The translations under genes and the position numbers were made by a program. The notes under the pieces were generated by a model that worked only from the letters and a program-made list of their open reading frames with translations, was not told where the DNA came from and made no database searches. From contig JAUPFV010000005.1 of NCBI GenBank assembly GCA_036936605.1, positions 2,283,670-2,347,669 of the forward strand: 64,000 nt of DNA, read 5' to 3'. This DNA comes from Limnanthes douglasii subsp. nivea. Lineage: Eukaryota; Streptophyta; Magnoliopsida; Brassicales; Limnanthaceae. Of the stretch, positions 35,854 through 47,639 are shown one piece after another. The stretch's first letter is position 1. Each line of letters starts with the position of its first letter.

Positions 35854-36113
35854 ACATTAATGTGCTCCCGAGGTGTCGGAATAGGAAAAGGCCTTCAGTA
35901 CATCCCACTTTTCTTAGTTTTTTCATAGATAGAAGAGACACATTCTGTTAGGTCAGCGAAGTAAGCGGGTCGGATCCACTTATTAGACATAGGTCGCGAG
36001 ACCACTTGGCTCATCGACTTCGCTTTTTGACTCTCGGAAGCCAGAGGCTTGATTGGCGAAGACTGGGTCGGCGGTATTGTGCTGACTGGCTGGACTTGCT
36101 GAGAATAGCTAGA

Positions 36114-37437
36114 TTAAGCCCCTTGTTTTATAACGATCGACGCTTGCGCGCTCTGTTGAATTTGCGCGGCCAACTCAGATGCCTCGGTTTCTTTGATCAG
36201 TATCTGCTTTTCCACCTGAGCCAGAAGGGTGGAAAAAGTAAAAGCTTGCTTTTTAGTGACCGCTTGCTTCATCGGTCCCGGAAGCAACCCCAAGCGGTAT
36301 GCCGTCAGTGCCACGTTTTCTTCCCAATGATCCAGGTCGGTCTTAGCATCAATAAAACGCCATGTGTAATCCCTGAGGCTCTGTCCTAGTCTCTTCTTAC
36401 AGTTAATGATCGTATCTCCATTGGCTCGGAAGCTTTTGCTCCCGAAAAAGTGCTGACGGAACATCATCCAGAACATCCCGAAGTTTTTTATACTACCTTG
36501 TGGTAGCCGGTTGTACCACTTTGATGCCCGGTATCTGAATGTCATTGAAAATGCCTGACAAAGAAGATTATCGTCGTTATCGAAACTCAACATAAAGTTT
36601 TTGAAGGCTTCCTAATGATTATCTGGGTCTCTCTTACCGTCATACTTTTCTAATTTGGAAATATCAAACATCTTCGGGAGATGTCCCGACAATATTTCGT
36701 CGGACAACGGTGAGGCTCTCCAATTCATTCCGAATCCGAACGCGCACCTCCGAGCCCCTCGGTCTTAATCCCATACAGACCTTCATCTCCTGGGTTGATG
36801 AACTTGCTGCTGACTCGGTACCCCTGGTTCTGGCTGTTCGACGGTTGCCACTGGGCGTGAGGCAGAACTACCCACGCCTCTCTACTGCCCATTTGCATTT
36901 CTTCTTTTTCGAAAGACACTAGCGTCCTTTTCTCAGAGCTACCCTTTTTTAAATTAGGAGAGTCAGATCGAGGCGCCCTATTTCGTCGGGAATGGCTCTT
37001 CTGCGCATGCTTGTTCAGTCTCTCCTTATGTCGGTCCTCTCTTCCTGATGAATCGTCCGAAGTATAGTCAACAGAAATCCCCTGATTATCCTTGGGGTAC
37101 CGCTCTGTTCCCCCATCCTCCTGTCCTCCGGGCGAGACTCCCGATGATATCTAACAGGGCGGCGTCGATACGAGAGTCAATAGTCGGGTAGCCCTCGCCG
37201 CGGTTATCCACAACTGGCTCTTTCCCTTTGCCTTCTCGGGCCCTTTTATCAGCTAACGCCCGTTTCTTTTCGGCATTTAACTTCGTGATGTCTTCCAGCA
37301 GCTGTCTCCAGGTCATGATGAGGGTCGACCGCTTGTCCCGACCCTGCGCGTAATACCAGTGCTTCCTCTCTTTCAGACAACGAAACGGCTCGGATCATTT
37401 CTCTCCCGACCCTCTCTCCGATTGCTTGGTCATTCAT
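36114..37437 (-). pseudogene. gag: gag of the inverted fragment (broken)
   Basis: It starts MNDQAIGERVGREMIRAVSL at 37437. The later part (36593-36114) gives LSFDNDDNLLCQAFSMTFRY, WYNRLPQGSIKNFGMF and LAYRLGLLPGPMKQAVTKKQ, nearly the same as C. It has its own frameshifts, including one near 37300. Confidence 0.85.
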
Positions 37438-37512
37438 TATTTAGGATCCGGTCGCCATTTTAATAGAAACAGATTCCTTTTTGGTATCATGTTTTCCCAC
37501 AGACGGCGCCAA

Positions 37513-37841
37513 TGATGAGAGAATAAATGACAAAAGGGGTGATATTGGATCTTGGTCCTGATGTGACGAAGGTTCAATATTCTAGAGAGAGAAAGTAGAA
37601 AGAGATTATTATTTTCAATTGTCCCACCTACCAAGAATAATGGGTCTCCTTTTATAGTGGGGAAGGGTGGACCCATTAATGTCCTTGGTGGTCTTGTTTT
37701 ATTTCTCTTTTAGTCCTTTATAAAATACTTGGTTTACAAATCATCCTCTAATAAACAATAAATACTGTAACAGACATATTAATTTCCTTCTATTTACAAT
37801 TGACTCCTTTTTATTAATATTGGCGAATTGCTCCCTTATCA
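37513..37841 (-). repeat. LTR of the inverted fragment
   Basis: 329 bp, with both termini intact (TGATAAGG and CTCATCA in minus orientation). It contains the 45-bp segment that the 5' LTR of C has lost. Confidence 0.9.
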
Positions 37842-37957
37842 GGTGGGACAATTAAATATAATATTCTCTTTCTACTTTCTCTCTCTAGAATATTAAACCT
37901 TAGTCACATCAGGACCAAGATCCAATATCACCCCTTTTGTCATTTATTCTCTCATCA
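37842..37957 (+). repeat. 3' LTR of element C, right part
   Basis: It resumes the plus-strand LTR at GGTGGGACAATT and ends CTCTCATCA. About 18 bp of LTR that should lie between the two halves are missing. Confidence 0.88.
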
Positions 37958-39250
37958 TTGCTGATGCGCAGAAACTTTGCCATCTTCCTCTTACCAAATA
38001 CACATATTTCACACAAGCTAAGCTTCTGCATTATGGTACCATCAAACAAACCTTGTTTACTTAGTTCACCAAATTATTTTTTACTTAAATACCTTACCTG
38101 ATGATGTCACAACCTGGTAGAATCCTTCACCACACTATACACACATCCTACTACTACAATGCCCTTGATAACTAATACACCTATTGTCTTTCATAACAAC
38201 AAGAGATCCTTGCAAGACCTTAACTCTGTCATCTTAACCCCTATAGATAAACCCTTTCTCATATAACATTCCAATAGAAAGAATATTACATTTAACTTCA
38301 GGTACATACCATATGTTTTAAATCACTATCTTAAGTCTGTAGACATCAAAGGATTCATCATTCCTGAGGATGAACCTTCCATCCTCAAGCATTCTTAGGT
38401 CTACAACCCATGCTTATTGGAAGTCATATGGAATAATGCACCTGAATCTAGCACCCATTTATCGCTATAGATGAATTAATAAGAAGTCATCAACCCAATA
38501 ACGTACTCACAACCATCAGATACCATTACAACATCTTCAACTTTGGTCTTCTAATAGTTTTTCCCTTTCTTTTCTCCAGGAAGTTCCAGACTGATATCCT
38601 TTTTTTTCTTGCATACCTAACAATATTTTTGAACCCATCATAACCTTTTTGGAATTTCACCGTGAGTTTTCTATCATCTTACTTGAATCTCTCTTCCCCA
38701 ACTTACCCCTCACACTCAGTCGGTGCCCTTCAGAGCCATCATTTTATAAAATATTCCTTTGAAGACCTTTGGAGTTTAATGCACTATTAACTTTGGCCAT
38801 CGTAATAAAATCTTGCTCGTAGAGTATGGTGTCCATGATATGTTCATATTCATTCGGCGAAGAATTTAAGAGACTGTTGCTTAGTCTTCCTTCTCTATCT
38901 TCACACCAATTACATTCAAGTCGAGTATTATTCGGTTGTAATAATCTATGTGCTTTTGGATCTCCGTGCTACTCCACAGATAGTGTCTAAAACTATTTCT
39001 TCAGATACAATATTTTTTCCAATGTTCTTTTTTATGTAAATCACCTACAGCCGATTCCATATCCTAACATCATAGGCTCTTCAGATACCTCATAGAACTT
39101 CATCTCCTAAGCTCAGTATGATGGTTCCATGAGATTTAGATTGTACTACAATATCAACATGTATACAATTATTTTCTATATTAACAACTAATACCTTATG
39201 TACTAGCTAAGCTTCATGGAATTCATATTTCTTTGTTTTTGGTTTCCAAA
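37958..39250 (-). pseudogene. Copia element D, gag, protease and integrase N-terminus
   Basis: On the minus strand: KWVLDSGALFHMTSN (protease, 38421-38460, intact Asp-Ser-Gly), then a GAG-preintegrase segment ending LSLCEICVFGKRKMAKFL (38060-37965) that joins across element C to the integrase core at 26234. A possible gag start MNSMKLS lies near 39225. The region is full of stops. Confidence 0.75.
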
Positions 39251-40105
39251 CGAGATTTACTTATCCAACCTACAAATATGTGATCGATCTACTTCTTCAA
39301 TTGTTGCTGCACGCTCACCACATCACTTATCCAACCTACATATTCGTGATCGATCTGTCAACGATGTATAATTATCGAACCCTCAAAAAATTAATTTACT
39401 ATATTCAAGAATAAACAACTAAAACAATAGTGTAATAAAAGCAAGTAGATTGTGGAAATAATCCCACATCCACAGGAAATAGACACACTTTAATGAATAA
39501 GTAGGCTAGTATAGTATAAGACTCTCAATTATAAAGTGTTCAATCACTCTTTGATAATAAGATGACACGATTAACATAACTATATACTCTGCATTTATCT
39601 CTCACATCACTTATCTTTCAAAAGAACTCGCGTTATTTCTCTCATTCAAGAAATATGATGCTTACGAAATTCTTCGTGTCGTCACATCACTTATACTGTG
39701 TATCTTCTTTTATTTATAGTATTAAGGAAACCTTGATTCTTCATCAAACGTTACAGATAATGTTTTATTTACGAAATATGATGCTTACGATTTTTTTAGA
39801 ACTGGATCTTCGTCTCTTTTTCTAAAATGATAATGTTTTATCTTCAACTTGTGGTGATATTAAAATACCTGATAACCGTAAATATCCAGTTGTTAATCGA
39901 GAATATATAAATGTTAGATAAGCATTGAACACATGTTATGTATCTTTTATTAAATTAGTTATTACGATAATCTCTAACTGCCATTTAGTATGGTCTATAT
40001 AAGTAAACTGTCTATTGATGTATTAAGTGAAATGCAAGAAATATTCCCATAATATAGTTTCTATCTCCAATGTATACATGTGTTTGTCAAAAGTGTCTGC
40101 ATCTG
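39251..40105. other. Probable 5' untranslated or LTR part of copia D and AT-rich flank
   Basis: A 30-bp direct repeat around ACTTATCCAACCTACA...GTGATCGATCT occurs near 39260 and 39330. LTR boundaries could not be fixed. No genes seen. Confidence 0.35.
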
Positions 40106-40189
40106 TAAAATAAGAGATCACACACTAACATTGTGTAGTTTACGTAAATTTAATATTTTGTATATATCTTTGTGTAGATTGCAGGGACA

Positions 40190-41060
40190 TTAGCCCAACA
40201 ATTAAGTGCTCCTCTAGAAAAAACAGGTCATTATGCGTCCGAACGTCGCAATAAAAAACAAGATGATAAAGAACATTTGACATACACAATTTATGAAGAG
40301 TATGCATTGATGATAGCCGAAATGACTCTGAGTGAAAAGAAAGTTATGACCAACATTCTCTCAGATGGAGAGAACCAAGTGGACAGTAACTCTTGGTAAT
40401 AAATACCTTATTTTAGTTGTTGACGATGTGGGTGTATATGATAAAAAAAGGAGAGGCATTTGATGTATTTAGAAAATTCAAAAGACTTGTTGAAAATGGA
40501 TCTTATTACAAGATAATAACCTTGCGTACTGATCGGGTTGGTGATATCTTGTCTAAGAAATTTTCAGATTTTTGCAAAGAGGAAGGTACCCAACGTCATC
40601 TCACCACACCATACACTCTACAACAGAATGGCGTTATGGAACGCAAAATCACACTGTAATGAATACTGCAAGAAGTCTACTTAAAAGAATGTTAGTTCTG
40701 ACGGTATTTTAGGGTGAGGGTGTATGACATATAGTGTATCTCTTAAATAGTTTGCCAACAAAGATTTTAGGAAATCATACCCCTTATGAAATGTGGTTTT
40801 GTAAGAAACCCCATTTTGAGCACCTAAGATTTTTTTGTTGTACAACATATGTAAGGATTGCAGGACCATATATGAAGAAGCTTGATGATATAAGTCCAAA
40901 GATGGTGTACTTTTGGGGTTGAAAATGGAACCAAGGCACACATGTTGTATGATCCTAAACGTCAGAAAATACATGTTAGTAGAGATGCTATATTTGAAGA
41001 AGATAAGAAATGCAATTGGTTTATCAACGATGATAACAAACATATTAGCACGTAGTTTAG
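40190..41060 (+). pseudogene. Copia gag zinc knuckle fused to integrase (deleted protease), copy 1
   Basis: A zinc knuckle relic leads through SDGENQVDSNSW directly to VVDDVGVYMIKKGEAFDVFRK and TLRTDRVGDILSKKF, the integrase core, then TTPYTLQQNGVMER. The protease and integrase N-terminus that normally lie between are absent. Copy 2 has the same deletion. Confidence 0.75.
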
Positions 41061-41359
41061 AATTTTAAAAAATAATGAAGACCATGAAGGTTTGGAATGT
41101 GTTGATACACTTACACCAAAAAGCCAACACATGACATCACCGTTTACACCAGATAATGTGAGGAACTATCCTGGAATAGAAAACTCAATTCCAAGTACAA
41201 CAAGATCCATAACAGATGATTGTCCAAAGAAATTCTACTCTCCAACTTTAAACTTTTAAGCTTCTTTTAAGAGAATCCAATAATTATTCACAGTATTGAA
41301 TACTTCATCACACTTTGATCCCTGTTTAAACTTTCAAGCTTCTCTTAAGAGTTTTAAAA

Positions 41360-41565
41360 TGTAAACCTATTTTGGTGATGAAAATTATGTCCTCGTGGTC
41401 CTTTTTTCAAATCTGTATTTGGTTCTATCCTTGAACTCATCCATAAAAGATAGTATTATGTTTCATGTAACAGCTAGCCAATCATCGATAGTGGAAAACG
41501 GTCTTTCATGCATACTTTATTAGAGTCCTTGATGTGCACACACATCCTCAAATGTTCACTTTTCT
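41360..41565 (-). pseudogene. Ty3/gypsy RT scrap, copy 1
   Basis: Minus-strand translation VHIKDSNKVCMKDRFPLSMID and LSFMDEFKD corresponds to the DLNKACPKDxFPLPxID and LSFMDxFSGYNQI motifs of gypsy RT. Confidence 0.6.
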
Positions 41566-42374
41566 TATTGATCAAATATGATTTGTTGTTCACATTAAAT
41601 AATTTGACTCCCATATATGTCATATGGTTGTTACTCTGTATACTTTTTCACCTTTTTTTTTAAAATTATGATCTTATAACGGATGTTTGTGCAAGTCCCA
41701 ATGTCAATCATTACTCCTTTTCTTTCTACTCTATCCAGCTCCACCAATATTAATAATTTATTGTTGTGTTGGGATGCCACTGCTCTTAACCCAATATTTG
41801 TGAATGATATTATAAAACTATTAGGACTTGTCCCATTGAGACACCGCCTCTATTTGACATACATATCACTTCTTTATTTCTTTTGAAAATCGGGAGCATG
41901 AATTTCCTCAATCAATCAAGAAAATTGATTATTTGTTGAATTCGGGTACACGTTCCTTCATGTACTTTGGCCATCTTGATAGCCTTTGTATCTAGTTATC
42001 GTTGTTATTTGGCAGACACTGAAATATATCTTGTATTTTTTCGAATCTATCATCAGTTCGTCTTTTTTACTGAGTTTGGCTTTATTTATAAAGTTTTTGA
42101 TTTAATCTCGCAAAACTTAACAATCTCTCCAAAGCCCGGCAATCTCTAATTAAATGATCAATATCCCCGTAAAATTAATAGTACTTATTGTATATTTTTA
42201 TCAAATAATAAGTCCATACTTAATTTATAAAATTATTTTTATTGAATAAAAAAAATTCCTACTTCATTTATAAAATAAAATATAAAAACTTAAAATAAGA
42301 GATTACACACTAACATTGTGTAATTTACGTATATTTAATATTTTGTATATATATTTGTGTAGATTGCAGGGACA

Positions 42375-43236
42375 TTAACCCAACAATTAAGTGTTACTCT
42401 AGTGGAAAGTCAGGCCATTATGCGTCCAAACGTTGCATTAAAAAACAAGATGATGAAGAACATTTGACATACATAAATTATAAAGAGCAGGCATTGATGA
42501 TAGCCGAAAAGACTCTGAGTGAAAACAAAGTTACGACCAACATTCTCTCGGATGGAGAGAACCAAGGGGAAAGTAACACTTGGTAATAAATACCTCATTT
42601 TAGTTGTTGACGATGTGGGTATATAAAATAAAACAAAAAGGAGAGGCATTTGATGTGTTTAGAAAATTCAAAAGACTTGTTGAAAATTGATATTATTACA
42701 AGATAATAACCTTGCGCACTGATCGGGTTGGTGAGTTCTTGTCTAAGAAATTTTCAGATTTTTACGAAGAGGAAGTTACCCAACTTCATCTCACCACACC
42801 ATACACTCCACAAAACAATGACGTCGTGGAACGCATAAATCACACTGTAATGAATACTATAAGGAATCGACTTAAAAGAATGTTAGTTCTGACAGTCTTT
42901 TGGGGTGAGGGTGTACGACATACATTGTATCTCTTAAATTGTTTGCCAACAAAGATTTTAGGAAATCATACCCCCTATAAAATGTGGTTTTATAAGAAAC
43001 CCCATTTTGAGCACCTAAGATTTCTTGGTTGTACAACATATGTAAGGATTGCAGGACCACATAAGAAGAAACTTGATGATATAAGTCAAAAGATGGTACA
43101 CTTTGGATTCGAAAACGGAACCAAGGCACACATGTTATATGATCCTAAACGTGAGAAAATTCATGTTAGTAGAGATATTGTATTTGAAGAAGATAAGAAA
43201 TGTAATTGGTTTATCGAAGATGATAACACATATTAG
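42375..43236 (+). pseudogene. Copia gag zinc knuckle fused to integrase, copy 2
   Basis: Zinc knuckle relic (SSGKSGHYASKRC), SDGENQGESNTW, then a stop, then the integrase core LRTDRVGEFLSKKFSDF, TTPYTPQNNDVVERINH and the C-terminal HLRFLGCTTYVRI...KMVHFGF segment, open for 174 residues (42712-43236). It lacks protease and the integrase N-terminus like copy 1. Confidence 0.8.
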
Positions 43237-43514
43237 CACGTAGTTTACAATTTTAGACAATAATGAAGACGATGAAGGTTTGTAATATGTTGATACACTT
43301 ACACCAACAAGCCCATACATGACATCACCGTTTACACCAGATGATGTGAGGAACCTTCCTGAAATAGAAAACTCAATTTGAAGTACAACATGATCCATAA
43401 CAGATGATTATCCAAATACATTCTACTCTCCAACTTTAAACTTTAATTATTCGCACTATTGAATACTTCATCAGACTCTAGTCCCTATTTAAACTTTCAA
43501 GCTTCTCTTAAGAG

Positions 43515-43725
43515 TTTTAAAATGTAAACTTATTTCTGTGATGAAAGTTATATCTTCTTGGTCATTTTTTCACATTTGTATTTGGCTATATCCTTGAAGT
43601 CATCCATAAAGGATAACATTATGTTTCATGTAACAACTGGTCAATCATCGATAGTGAAAAATGATATTTCGTGCATACTTTATTGAGGTCTTTGATGTGC
43701 ACATACATCCTCCAACTTTCACTAT
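43515..43725 (-). pseudogene. Ty3/gypsy RT scrap, copy 2
   Basis: Minus-strand frames give VHIKDLNKVCTKYHFSLSMID and YSQIQM...DQEDITFIT, matching the GYNQIxM...DxEKTTFIT part of gypsy RT. Confidence 0.65.
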
Positions 43726-44180
43726 TCTTATTGACCAAATATGATTTGTTGTCCACATTAAATAATTTGACTCCCATATATGTCATATGGTTGTTAGTCT
43801 ATATACTTCTTCACCTCTTTGTTTTTTTAGAGTACGATCTTATAGTGGATGTTTTCTCAAGTCCCAATGTCAATAATTACTCTCTTTATTTATACTTCAT
43901 CCAACTCCACTAATATTAATAATTTATTGTTGTGTGGGGATGCCATTGGTCATAAACCAACATACATGAATGATAGTATCAGATATCAATTTTGATAAAA
44001 ATATTAGGACGTCTCTCATTGAGACACAACCTTTATTTTACATACATATCACTTATTTATTTCTTTTAAAAATCGGGAGTATAGATTTCCTCAATTAATC
44101 AAGAAAATATACTATTTCTTTGAATCCGGGTCCACGAATCCTTCATGTACATTGGTCACCTCGATAGCCTTTGTATCCAG

Positions 44181-44232
44181 TCAGTGGTGGCGGACGTACA
44201 TAGGGGCCCGGAGGGGCGCTGGCCCCCGCTTG
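44181..44232. other. GC-rich terminal-like motif
   Basis: GTGGCGGACGTACATAGGGG then CCCGGAGGGGCGCTGGCCCCC breaks the tandem similarity at its right end and precedes copia E. The GGGGCC / GGCCCC pairing resembles GC-rich ends of plant DNA transposons. Confidence 0.35.
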
Positions 44233-44288
44233 CCATAGAAAATTTATGGATGACTATTCAAGCTACATAAGAATATGAGTCTAATGTT

Positions 44289-45640
44289 TGGTATGTGTAT
44301 ACGGGCTGCAGCAACCACATGTGTGAAAGTAAGTCTTACTTTTCTTATTTAAATAAAATCTTTTATTATACAGTAATTTTTGGTGACTCTTCTACTGTGA
44401 ATGTGATGAGAAAAGGTAATATTGAGATAAGATCCAAGAATGGTCTTGTGGAAATAATCTCTAATGTTTTTTACGTTCTCGACTTGAAAAGTAATTTGTT
44501 AAGTGTTGGTTAATTGCTAGAAAAGGGTTATGTAATCATTATCCGAGAAGGTGTTTGTGAGATTTATCATCCTAGTAAAGGAGCTATTGCTGTTGTATAA
44601 ATGATTTCGAACAGGTTGTTTCCCTTAAAGATTGAAAGTGTACAAACTTGTTTGGTAGCTGAAGTAAGAGATCCTTCGTGCTTGTGGCATTTCCGTTGGT
44701 CATTTGAGTTTTAGTGGTTTGAAGATTCTCCATCATAAAAATATGATGACATGCCTTCCTCATATCAATATTCCTTATCAAGTTTATAAAGAATGTGTTG
44801 TTGGCAAACAACAACGTTCTCTATTTACCCAAATGTTAACATGGCGAGAAAAATGAGTTTTAGAGCTAATTCATCCTAATATTTATGGCCCGATAACACC
44901 CATTTCTAACAGATGTAATTTTTTTTACATTCACTAATGATTATATTCAAAACAATTGGGATTTTTTTTACAAAAAAAAAATCAAAAGCTCTTTGTGCAT
45001 TTAAAATCTTCAAGGCACGTGTGGAAAATGAAACTAGAAATACCATTAAGACCCTTCGAACAGATCGTGGTGTATAATATTTCTCATTCGGATTTAAAAA
45101 GTTTTTTGTAACATTCACGACATTCGAAAAGAGTTAACATCTGTTTATACACCACAACAGAATGGTGTATCAAAAAGGAAAGATAGAATCATCCTCAATT
45201 GGTGAGAAGCTTGTTGGTAAGAGGGAGAATTCCAAACTATTTTTGGCATGAGGTAGTAAATTGGAGTATTTATATCTTGAACAAAAGCCCTACATATGAT
45301 GTTCAAAATATGATGCCAGAGGAGGTTTGGCATGGAACCAGCTATAGATTATTGTAGAAGTTTTGGCTGAATTGTTTATGCGCATATCGAGATGAGAATA
45401 AGAAAAAACTAGATAATAAATGGGAACATATATTTTTATTAGTGGTGGTGAAACATCTAAATATTATAATTGTTTAATCCGTTAGCTCAAAAGATTGTGA
45501 CAAGCGGAGACATTATCTTTAATGAAGGAAACATCTGGGATTGGAATAGGAAGTAATCTACTCAAGTTCTTTTCTTTGACAATGATTCTGAAATCAAACC
45601 AACTCCAACAGCGTTTAAGTCTGAAAATTTATTAGAAGCA
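44289..45640 (+). pseudogene. Protease and integrase of copia E (broken)
   Basis: The protease site reads WYVYTGCSNHMC where the family has D-T/S-G: the catalytic Asp is replaced by Tyr (codon 44298-44300). GAG-preintegrase (LLSVG, LWHFR) and integrase traces (ELIHPNIYGPI, KTLRTDRGV) follow, interrupted by many stops. Confidence 0.8.
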
Positions 45641-45673
45641 ACTTGAACAATTGCTGAAATATTTCCAACAGTA

Positions 45674-46990
45674 GTGGAAGCTACTGATGAAGTAGCAGAA
45701 GTTAATGATGCAGTAGCTCGATCTCTTTCTCGTATTCGAAAAAGGCCTGCATGGATGGAAGACTATGAGGTAACTAGAATTGACGATCCAATCACTCACT
45801 TTGCTTTATTTTCATATTATGATCCTACAACCTTTAAAAGTGTTGTGAAAGAAGAAAAATGTAGGAAAACAATGGATGCTGAAATTAATGCTATTGCACT
45901 GCCTCCATTCAAAGAAAAGAGAGACATTGATTTCGCACTTCCACAAGGAAGGGTTGGGTTTGGGTATAGCAGGACTTGAACAAGCTCCACGAGCTTCATA
46001 TAATCGTATTGAGGCTTATTTTTTAAAGAAGGCTTTCACAAATGTCCATATGAGCATATATTTTTTGTTAAGATTGGAGCTAAGTGGAAACTACTCATTG
46101 TTTGCTTATATGTAGATGATCTCATATTTACTGGAAATGATAGTGTCATGTTTAAAGAATTCAAAACATCCATGATGATTGAATTTGAAATGTCTGATCT
46201 TGGTATAATGTATTATATTCTTGGCATAGAAGTAGTACAATCAACTACCGAGACTTTTATTTCTCAAAAGATGTATGTGCAAGATGTTTTGGATACGTTT
46301 CAAACAAAGGATTGCAATCCTGTAAGCACTCCAAATGAGTTTGGCTTGAAGCTAAACAAAGATCATGAAGGAAAGACGGTAGACAACACACTTTACAACT
46401 ATTTTTTTAGCAATTTAATGTATTTAACTACATAAATGCCAGATATATTGTATACTGTGAGTTTAATAAAAAGATATGCTGAATCTAACATAAATTCATT
46501 TAGTGTCCAAGATAATCCTTTATTATTTGTAAGGAACTAGAGATTTTGGGTTGTTGTACAAGAAGGGTGAACAGTTAAAATTGTTTGGGTTTACTGACAG
46601 TGATTATGCGAAAGATCAAGATAATAGAATGAGAACTTCAAGCTATGTTTTATGTTAAATTTTATGGTCTTCTAAGAAGCAAAAAATTGTCACCTTATCA
46701 ACTACATAAGCTGCATTTATTACTGCAACAGCTTGTGCTTGTCAAGCCTTCTAGTTGAGAAGAATTCTTGAAGAACTCCAATTTAAGCAAGTGGAAACTG
46801 CTACAATTTTTTATGATAACAGCACAATAGCAAACTCTCCAAGAGTCATGTGCTACACTGAAGAAGTAATCATATTGATGTTAAATATTATTTTTTAAGA
46901 GATCTTAGTAATGATGGAACAATTAAACTAGTTTATTGTCGAATTGAAGACCAAGTTGCAGATATACAGACCAATTCCTCTCAAGTTGGC
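45674..46990 (+). pseudogene. RT and RNase H of copia E (broken)
   Basis: RPAWMEDYEV and the RT entry precede QAPRASYNRIEAYFLKK and an intact YVDDLIFTGND box (46109-46120) in another frame, then SDLGIMYYILGIEV and MYVQDVLDTFQ. The RNase H part shows FTDSDYAKDQDNRMRTSSYV. Frameshifts and stops are frequent. Confidence 0.85.
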
Positions 46991-47110
46991 TATATTTGTG
47001 AAGTTGTTTGGTTTACTTGGAATATTTTCACGTACTTCCCTAAAATAGTTTTTTATAAGGTTAATTCGTTATTTTAAACTCATATCGGTGAGCTTCAATT
47101 TAAGGAAGGG

Positions 47111-47292
47111 TGTTAAAGTTTATACGTTTTATTTTATATTTATTTTTATTGAAAGGTATTTAGTGGGTAGACCAAGTATTTATGTGTATTAACTTTCATT
47201 GAAAGCTATTTAATGAGTTAGATAAAAAATTTAGGAATTCCACATAAAGCCTATTTAAAGGTCACCTTTTTTTATCAATTCATTTAAAGCTT
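47111..47292 (+). repeat. 3' LTR of copia E, partial
   Basis: TTTAAGGAAGGG, a polypurine tract, is followed by TGTTAAAGTTTATACG, a typical copia LTR start. The end is lost where LINE-3 begins. Confidence 0.6.
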
Positions 47293-47639
47293 ATGGAAAA
47301 CAAGAACATTACCAATAGAAACAACCTTTCAAAAGCTCATGCTCACTTCATTAAAGCTCTGAATCAGGAAGAAAGCTTTTAGCATCAAAAGACCTATTCA
47401 ACTTAGATCAAAGACAGTGACCGCAATACCAAAACCTACCACAATTTCATGAAGAAAATAATCAGGAGAAATTACATCACTAAAATCAAAGAAGGCTCCA
47501 ACTGGATCACCAATGAAGATCAAATCTGCAAATATGTTGTTTCTTACTTTCAAAAAATCCTTACTCAAAATCCTTACTAAAAAATTACCTTTTCAATTCT
47601 ATACCTAACATTATTACTGAACAGGATAACTCTTACCTT

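Larger units (their letters stand above)
35862..37841 (-). mobile_element. Inverted LTR-gag fragment inserted in the 3' LTR of element C
   Basis: On the minus strand it reads a complete LTR (37841-37513), PBS (about 37494-37511), and gag up to the region before the zinc knuckle (HRPF...CSRGT near 35870). Its LTR terminus TGATAAGGG is exactly the junction at 37841, whereas the other end is truncated inside gag. It is a copy of the same family but keeps open codons that are stops in C. Confidence 0.88.
26235..37957 (+). mobile_element. Element C: second Tat-like Ty3/gypsy family, nested in copia D
   Basis: The 5' LTR (26235-26519), PBS, gag-pol (+), convergent region with 91-bp tandem repeats, antisense gene (-), polypurine tract and a 3' LTR split by an inverted fragment are all visible. 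The flanks TTTCT (26230-26234) and TTGCT (37958-37962) fit a 5-bp target duplication with one mismatch, and the two sides join into one copia integrase reading. It is more GC-rich than its surroundings and distinct in sequence from A and B. Many stops make it defective. Confidence 0.9.
40106..41995 (+). repeat. Tandem duplication, unit 1 (copia and gypsy remnants)
   Basis: Matches 42291-44180 in the same orientation. It holds a copia gag/integrase deletion derivative (40190-41060, +) and a gypsy RT scrap on the minus strand (about 41360-41565). 41996-42290 is single-copy spacer. Confidence 0.85.
42291..44180 (+). repeat. Tandem duplication, unit 2
   Basis: Same content and order as unit 1, offset 2185 bp at the left end. 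Small indels differ: unit 1 has an extra TTAAGCTTCTTTTAAGAG near 41260. Confidence 0.85.
44240..47292 (+). mobile_element. Copia element E (5'-truncated, decayed)
   Basis: Protease, GAG-preintegrase, integrase, RT and RNase H follow in the Ty1/copia order, and a polypurine tract with LTR start is found near 47100. No 5' LTR or gag was seen. It is cut at its right side by LINE-3. Confidence 0.85.

Noticed and set aside
36006..36389. Plus-strand 127-codon frame over the inverted gag fragment
   Set aside because: The same shadow frame appears opposite gag in C (27732-28034, -); it is the complement of gag coding sequence.
45674..45979. A separate small gene in copia E
   Set aside because: The frame is the linker and RT entry of the copia polyprotein, broken by frameshifts.
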